Assembly: GCA_963855995.1 (NCBI GenBank)
Contig: OY979717.1
Span: 1,733,179 to 1,797,178, forward strand
Length of the DNA: 64,000 nucleotides
Reading direction: 5' to 3'
Origin: Muricea muricata
Lineage: Eukaryota > Cnidaria > Anthozoa > Malacalcyonacea > Plexauridae
The position numbers were made by a program, and so were the translations under genes. The notes under the pieces were generated by a model, which saw nothing but the letters and a program-made list of their open reading frames with translations, was not told the origin of the DNA and made no database searches. Position 1 is the first letter of the stretch, and every line of letters begins with the position of its first letter. Positions 58,468-64,000 of the stretch are shown piece after piece.

Positions 58468-58570
58468 CTTCGCAAGCAATAATCGTATCGACAAAATTTT
58501 TGCAGCACCAAACTCACCGTGCTGCGATCTATAAGGTGATGAAATAAATGAAAATGGCTGCATGGGCCCT
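58468..58570 (-). repeat. right terminal inverted repeat of the 19.4-kb element
   Basis: Inverted partner of 39,131-39,232, ending GGGCCCT before TTAA. It lies 200-300 bp upstream of the THAP transposase start codon and may act as its promoter region. A TTACGTCA site is at 58,378-58,385. Confidence 0.93.
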
Positions 58571-59690
58571 TTAAACATTTTACATCACGTTGGAGAAAGT
58601 CTGGCTGAAGTAGAGAAATGTCGTGGTAATCGGAGGCTTTAATGCAGTTTAAAAGGAATATGATAGAGGTGAAATTACATCAGCAATGGGCAAACGACTT
58701 CATAATATACTTCAGCATTTTTACCACTCAGTAGTCAACGATCAACCGACAAACATGACTGGCGAGACATCTGCTTTAATCGATTTGTATCGCCAGTAAG
58801 CCAGACACCATCAAATGCACGAAAACACTCGAGCTGGGGATTTTAGACCATCTGTTGGTGTATGCATTGGTAATAAACAGCATTAAGCGACCTCCACCGA
58901 AAGTGGTTACAGCTAGATCTTATAAACGATTTGACAAAGAAGCGTTTAAAAAAGATGTTGAGGAAGCACCGTGGGCTGTTGTCTCTGTCTTTGACGATCC
59001 TGATGACAGCTTCTGGGCCTGGTCATACCTGTTTAATGAAATATGTGATAGACACGCTCCTTATAGACAGGTTAAAATTAGGCAACAGTCATTACCTTGG
59101 ATTACTCCCCAGATTCGACATCTGATGAAATTGCGTCTGAAAACGTTTTTGAGGGCTAAGAAATCAAATAGCCAGAAACTGTGGTCTGAGTATCATAGCC
59201 TTAGGAACAGAGTAACTCAAGAGGTCAGGCTGTCAAAAACTGAATATTATACTAACTTGTTTGATGAAGTTAAAGATTGTCGATCCTACTGGAAACTGGT
59301 AAAAAATGCTTCAGGTAGCCAAACTGTTCAGCCAATTTGTGGTATAAGAGGAAACGACCAATTGCAAATCATCGAAACATCTATTCTGACTTGCGGAAAG
59401 CAGAAATCCTTAATGAACATTTCTCTACTATTCGAGAGGAATTAGCGAGTGAATTATACTCGGGTCAAAGTCAGGAAAACATATGATAGGAAGTTAAGTT
59501 TAGCCTTACTTGTGCCTAACGGCCTAAATCTAATTATCTTAGGAATCAATATCTTATAAAGCAGCTAGTCCATGGGACTCTTTAACTAATGAGCATGGGG
59601 CTTCAAATAATGTAGCTAGTTTTAAAACGATTTTAGGGACACTAGTTTTTAAGTTACAACGAATCAAAGCGGAGTACCTTTTTTGAGACA
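58571..59690 (+). pseudogene. LINE endonuclease end and linker, right of the 19.4-kb insertion
   Basis: Begins in the same frame as the left half: LEKVWLK, RNVVVIGGFNA (the GDFN motif). Then come frameshifted parts and a clear linker region in ORF 58,855-59,445 (HAPYRQVKIRQQSLPWITPQ, RHLMKLRLKTFLRAKKSN, YHSLRNRVTQEVRLSKTEYY). A short C-terminal piece follows at about 59,550-59,680 (AASPWDSLTNEHG, SFKTILGTL). Nearly the whole RT domain between them is deleted. It is the target LINE of the big element, dead before or after the insertion. Confidence 0.82.
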
Positions 59691-59717
59691 ACTGGTATAT
59701 TATGACGAAGTCTGTGC

Positions 59718-60054
59718 CAGGCTCGGACTGGCCTATGTGCCACTGTGCCATGGCACATGAGCCCTTACTGGGACATCAAATGGGCCCTTGACAATTGTTG
59801 TTTAATTTCCGTATTTGTAAACATTCAAAGATGTTTAAAACAGACTATCAGGCAGTACGAAACGAAAATAAAAGGGCCGGATGGAAATGATTTGGAATTT
59901 TTGAGCTCTTCAGGGAAGCAGTTAAATAATTCATCATGTTCTCTCCAAAATACCATAAAATCTTCACCTAAAACATTCAGGACAGCAAAAAATTTCAGGG
60001 CTCCGCTCAGTGCTAGAATGGCAAGGCCCCTTAATTGGGGCCAATCCGAGTCTG
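59718..60054. mobile_element. 337-bp hAT-type MITE with perfect 8-bp target duplication
   Basis: Ends CAGGCTCGGACTGGCC and GGCCAATCCGAGTCTG are imperfect inverted repeats. GTCTGTGC is repeated exactly at 59,710-59,717 and 60,055-60,062. CAG...CTG ends and an 8-bp duplication identify the hAT superfamily. The 117-residue ORF inside has no support. Confidence 0.92.
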
Positions 60055-61111
60055 GTCTGTGCTGCTATCGCTATATAGCCCAGTGCACCGTTTCGTAGAA
60101 TGTTGGACACAGCATTGAGAATGGCGATGCTAAACGGTAGCATTGTACATCATATTCACACTCTCCTGCTCAACTCGACCTTTTAAAACAGGAAATTCAC
60201 AAAATTTAACTGAAACAAAACATTTCTAAACCATTAGCATCTTCTTGTGGTGCTCCTTGCTTAGTTGCTTACTAGTAAAAACGAAAACAGAACACGGTCA
60301 ACAAGTGGCCCCTCGTCTCGTTTGGGACTTTTGAAATGTGATCAGTCAGCCATATATGAGGAAACTCGTTCTATTTGACAAAACTCATTTCAAAAGAAAG
60401 CAGTCGTACAAAAACCGCGCGCTCATACCGGTGAAAACGATGAACAGTTTGTGCTCACACTGTGCAACAACGTTCTCACGGCTCACGCTGAGACATGATG
60501 CCCCAAAAATATGCTGAGAAGGGGTGCATTGGAATGGTCATAGCTTTGTCTTTTCGTGGCAAGACCCCTTTCAGTAACTGGTAATTCAGAAAAAGATAAA
60601 GTACACTGGTCAGCATGACACAGGTTTTTTTGTGAGATCAGTGTCCAGCGAGACCAGAGCCCGCGATTCCTCTACAGCATGGATCAGTACTTTATGTTGG
60701 GAGTAGTGTTGTATATATAGTACAGACTGTACAGTTCAGTGGGTTAACTGTCTGTAATCAATGATGTTCAGCATTGTTTTATGAGCTTTATATGTTTTAT
60801 AAATTTGCGAAAAATAGAATAAGATAAAAGATATAGCAGTTAACAAGTTAAATGTAATATGAACAAGTTGATTACCAGGTAAGCAATGCATTTACCACTC
60901 TTTTTCGTGTTTCCACACCATGAATAACTAAATGTTTAAGTCATTCCAAGCATCAAGCGTTGATCAATCCGTAGAGTGAAAACTCCACGGATGTGCAAGA
61001 ATGCTCCTGGGAGGTTTTAAAAAATAAAACCTTATGAATTCAATTTCCTGTGACTTGATTATTTGGTTGCAGTTTGTGTCAGGACTCAAGAAGCAGCAAA
61101 ACTGTGTGTAG

Positions 61112-61229
61112 TGTAAACCTCTGATTATAAGCCCTGGGCTTATACAAGTTTCTAAGCCTTATAGACAGGGGGGCTTATATTGGGGGGGGGCATATTTTTT
61201 TTGGGGGGGCTTGTAATCAGAGGTTTACA
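61112..61229. mobile_element. 118-bp foldback repeat
   Basis: TGTAAACCTCTGATTATAAG at the left and its complement TTGTAATCAGAGGTTTACA at the right, enclosing repeated GGGGGGCTTATA-like words. MITE-like; target duplication not clear. Confidence 0.75.
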
Positions 61230-61319
61230 GTATATGCCTTTATAATTGAAAGCTATTTTTTAGCATATTGCTACTGTCACCTCTATTCAGAGCTCTGAGT
61301 AGAGATGATGATGATAATA

Positions 61320-62001
61320 GTCAGGGAGGCAGAGGTAATTGTACCTACCTTCTCGAGAGACAAATCAATTTTGCTCTTAAATTGTTCGTTGGATACCTAA
61401 TATCACAATTCTGAATGTTGTTTTGCCCGACTTATCTTGTGGGCTTCGATCAACACGTTTTTCTTCAGTTTTATTATAAAACTATTATGTGGTGAAAAAT
61501 AGTAAACTTTCAAATTTGCTCATTTGAAAATAACTTGTATCATAAGAAAGCTTATAAAAAACAACACATAAGACATAATTACTGGAACCCTTGTTTTTCA
61601 AGCCGTTTTTTAGTTATTGCTGTTCAAAATGGGAAAGTGTCCTAAAATGGCGCTAATTTCCTGGGCACTAGTCGGAAAATAAGTTTTCAAACGCTCATAA
61701 CTCAATAAAAATGTGAAAAATAAAAGTAACCATAATAATGTGTTATCTGTAATTTTTTATTAGCTTTTTGACAACGAAAGTGGTTTTTCTTAGAAATAAA
61801 TTTGAAATTTCCCCTTTCTTAACAATAATATAGTTTTATAGAAAATTTTCGGAAAAACATGTTGGCTGGAGCCCACAAGAAATTTTATCGCGTTCAACAT
61901 GCAGAAATATATCAGACCTAAAGGTACAATATAAACATAAAATGAAATTGTCCCTTGCTATGGTAAGCAAACATATATTTTTGTACCTCTGCCTCCCCGA
62001 C
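61320..62001. mobile_element. 682-bp MITE with TA target duplication
   Basis: Ends GTCAGGGAGGCAGAGGTA and TACCTCTGCCTCCCCGAC are inverted with one mismatch. TA flanks both sides (61,318-61,319 and 62,002-62,003). The interior is AT-rich and non-coding. TA-targeting suggests the IS630/Tc1/mariner group. Confidence 0.82.
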
Positions 62002-62495
62002 TATAATTACTGATGGTACCTTTCCACCTTCTTGGCATACCAGGAGCCTTGAGTATATAAACTCCTTCATTCCTGCAATCCCTATGTGTAATGATACTAT
62101 GTGTTAAAATACCTGACGGAATACTAAAAATTATGACCATTTGTATATATACTAGGAAAAATAGTGGTACAACAGTACAATTGTCAGCAATCTTGTACTG
62201 AATGTTTTTGTACTAGATGTTAAGCCACTGTTCCACTTCATAGCCATGTAGCTACTGTACGTCAGAGATATGGCTGAGGAGGGGGGGACTGAGAAACTTT
62301 AAATGTCTGAAAATGAAACCCAAATCACAGGAAAATTCATTTCCAAAGTTCTAGTTTTCAAAATTTCTTTTAGGCCATTCCCTCCCTCCTAAACCACTAG
62401 ATATGGCTAACACATTTAATATAATCTCAATTCTATTTAATATAATGCCCTGATCCTATATTAGGCCAAATTTTTTACTGTAGTTTAAGTAGATT

Positions 62496-62510
62496 TATAT
62501 ATATATATAC

Positions 62511-62597
<87 letters not shown>

Positions 62598-62695
62598 ACT
62601 GAAGAAGAAGGCGGTGGCATGCTGCCGAAAGTTTAAGCTATTTTTTATTATAAATAAATATCATCGTATCTTGGAATCGTGACAGTTTCCTTTGT

Positions 62696-62775
<80 letters not shown>
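62496..62775. repeat. two long (TA)n tracts
   Basis: About 100 bp of nearly pure TA at 62,496-62,595 and about 75 bp at 62,701-62,775, separated by about 105 bp of unique DNA. Immediately upstream of a candidate first coding exon. Highly polymorphic sequence is expected here, and assembly length may be unreliable. Confidence 0.95.
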
Positions 62776-62778
<3 letters not shown>

Positions 62779-62829
62779 TGTTATAATTTATAATTTTATA
62801 TAATTTTCAGTTTGAAATAAGCAATTGCA

Positions 62830-63866
62830 ATGAGTGAACAAAAAGAAGCAACAGCAACCACTCAGCAACCTACAAATGAAGCAGATCAACAAGTAGAAAG
62901 GGGTACACCCCCACAACAACTAACAAATGTTGCACCTTTGCAACAATCTGCAGATGTTACCTTTCCTCAACAACCTACAAATATATCATCTGCTCAACAA
63001 TTGGAAAGTATCTTACCTAGCAACAACCATGACCAGCAGTCTATGTCTAGTGATGAAACGCAAGAATATCCAGAAGAACAAGAAAATAAATTAGAAAATG
63101 AAGAGGATGACGAACAGATAAAGATAAATTGTCCGGAAAAAATTGTAGGTCCTCATTGCAGTATTTCAATATGTTTTACAGGATATCATGTATCATGCAC
63201 TACGACCAGCTCAAGAACATTCTTGACTCCAAGTCACACTGATTGTATCACACAGTCACGAGACAAGTTTACCCTGACATAAACAAAACCTGATGTACTA
63301 GTTAGTCTGTAAGCTGGGCGAGCATCCATTCATCCATCTACTGCTGAGATGATATTAAGATTATACTGTATGTCCTTTCAGCATTCTTGGACTCCCGTTC
63401 CCACAAATTCTGATGATATAGCTTGTGCCCAGTGGTAAGAGCTAGAACAGTCATCTGGGATGTTGAGAATCGAGAGTTCAACTTTCACTGGGGGCTCTGA
63501 GAATTGTAATGTGAAATTAAAGTGTGTTTTGGATTGATGATGTATATATTAAATTTTACGACTATTTTGGAAACAGGGCATTGTAGATGAAATTTATCGG
63601 CATGCACTCAGTGTTCTCCAACAGGAAATGTAAAAATGAAGCCTTCAGAGCACAGGGTCTGCGATATAATAATTCTCATTCTGCAATATTGTTAATCCAG
63701 TCCTGTGTTCATTAGCTTGTTCACGTGATCATGGTTGAGAATAGAGTCAGGATACGCTAAATTTTCAGTCAAATTTTGTTTAACGTATATTGTTACAGGT
63801 TCTGTGTTTTGACTTGTCTTCAGAGTTGAGTGACATCATTGTACGACAGAATCAAGTTGATACTAG
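62830..63866 (+). CDS. 5' exons of an unidentified gene, continuing past the window
   Basis: An acceptor TTTTCAG ends at 62,810 and ATG follows at 62,830. The first coding exon (to 63,144, donor GTAGGT) encodes a low-complexity Q/T/P-rich and then acidic segment (SSDETQEYPEEQENKLENEE). Possible further exons are 63,577 onward (GIVDEIYRHALSVLQQEM) and 63,799-63,866 (VLCFDLSSELSDIIVRQN, donor GTAGGG). Exon 2's donor is unclear, since its frame meets TAA right after QQEM, so exon 2 and its joining to exon 3 are tentative. I do not recognise the family. The long Q/E-rich start suggests an intrinsically disordered N terminus. Confidence 0.5.
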
Positions 63867-64000
63867 GTAGGGATATAAGCTTTCAATATCTTTAACTTAC
63901 TGTACATCAGTGGTGTTTGGTACGTTAAGAATAACTAGTTAAATTCCATCGTCAACCAAAGGGACTTGTTGTACACTGAAATATTTTTGTAGAACTGTGT

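Larger units (their letters stand above)
39131..58570. mobile_element. 19.4-kb Kolobok-like composite transposon, TTAA flanked
   Basis: The ends are inverted repeats of about 100 bp with roughly 85% identity. The left begins AGGGCCAATGCAGCCATCTT and the right complement AGGGCCCATGCAGCCATTTT; both share ATAGATCGCA and CACGGTGAGTTT. Weaker similarity near AAAACCGGAAC extends to about 190 bp. TTAA lies outside each end (39,127-39,130 and 58,571-58,574). The right 6.5 kb holds two genes: a THAP-DDE transposase (minus) and a P2X7-ballast-like protein (plus). THAP-containing transposase and a TTAA site are hallmarks of the Kolobok superfamily. The left 12.8 kb holds a satellite, a Merlin-type transposase gene, minisatellites and a nested pair of other elements, so the present length is the result of later growth. 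Whether it can still move is unknown. Confidence 0.9.
60063..62800. other. gene-poor stretch with two foldback/MITE elements
   Basis: No convincing exon. It contains the elements at 61,112-61,229 and 61,320-62,001, several poly-G runs near 61,165-61,207, and the start of the (TA)n tracts at 62,496. Confidence 0.45.

Noticed and set aside
1..64000. tRNA or rRNA genes
   Set aside because: No convincing A-box/B-box pair with a cloverleaf, and no rRNA core motif, was seen by eye; a tRNAscan or Infernal run would settle it.

Overview
The window looks like animal (metazoan) nuclear DNA: AT-rich, with genes split by GT-AG introns, dense degenerate transposons and many foldback repeats. The gene content suggests a cnidarian, probably an anthozoan. 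At the left is a PAN plus fibrinogen-like gene resembling coral skeletal organic matrix proteins. In the middle is an NB-ARC/TPR (NLR-like) gene. The retroelement and transposase families are of kinds common in cnidarian genomes. The species assignment is inference; no rRNA, tRNA or mitochondrial marker was seen.

Left third (1-20,300). The PAN/fibrinogen-like gene runs off the left end and stops at 5,879. After it come remnants of mobile elements: a gag fragment split by a 603-bp foldback element with a perfect 9-bp target duplication, several LINE reverse-transcriptase pieces in both orientations, a BEL/Pao pol remnant on the minus strand, a TTAA-flanked MITE, and a nearly complete LINE reverse-transcriptase reading frame (17,694-19,722, minus) that ends toward an (AAT)n tract.

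Middle (21,225-38,840). The NLR-like gene has a short first exon at 21,225. Its 6.8-kb first intron holds a 5.2-kb TA-flanked IS630/Tc1-like transposon with about 110-bp inverted ends, itself invaded by a hAT fragment. The large NB-ARC/TPR exon ends at 30,746; an extra TG dinucleotide near 28,383 appears to break its frame. Next are a broken Mutator-like transposase gene, a LINE 3' end, a MITE, and a gag-protease retroelement remnant split by two or three MITEs.

Right (38,880-59,700). The most striking structure is a 19.4-kb element (39,131-58,570) with about 100-bp imperfect inverted ends and a TTAA duplication, sitting inside the endonuclease region of a LINE whose reading frame resumes on the other side. 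Its right part carries two convergent multi-exon genes: a THAP-DDE-zinc-knuckle transposase (minus, Kolobok-type by THAP domain and TTAA site) and a small P2X7-ballast-like cysteine-rich protein (plus). Its left part carries a 22-copy satellite with a bZIP-type site in every unit, an intact Merlin/ISXO2-like transposase gene, three self-complementary minisatellite blocks bounded by a direct duplication, and a transposon-within-a-transposon whose empty site can be read in the same window.

Right end (59,700-64,000). A hAT MITE with a perfect 8-bp duplication, further foldback repeats and MITEs, long (TA)n tracts, and the first exons of an unidentified gene with a Q/E-rich N terminus that continues past the window.
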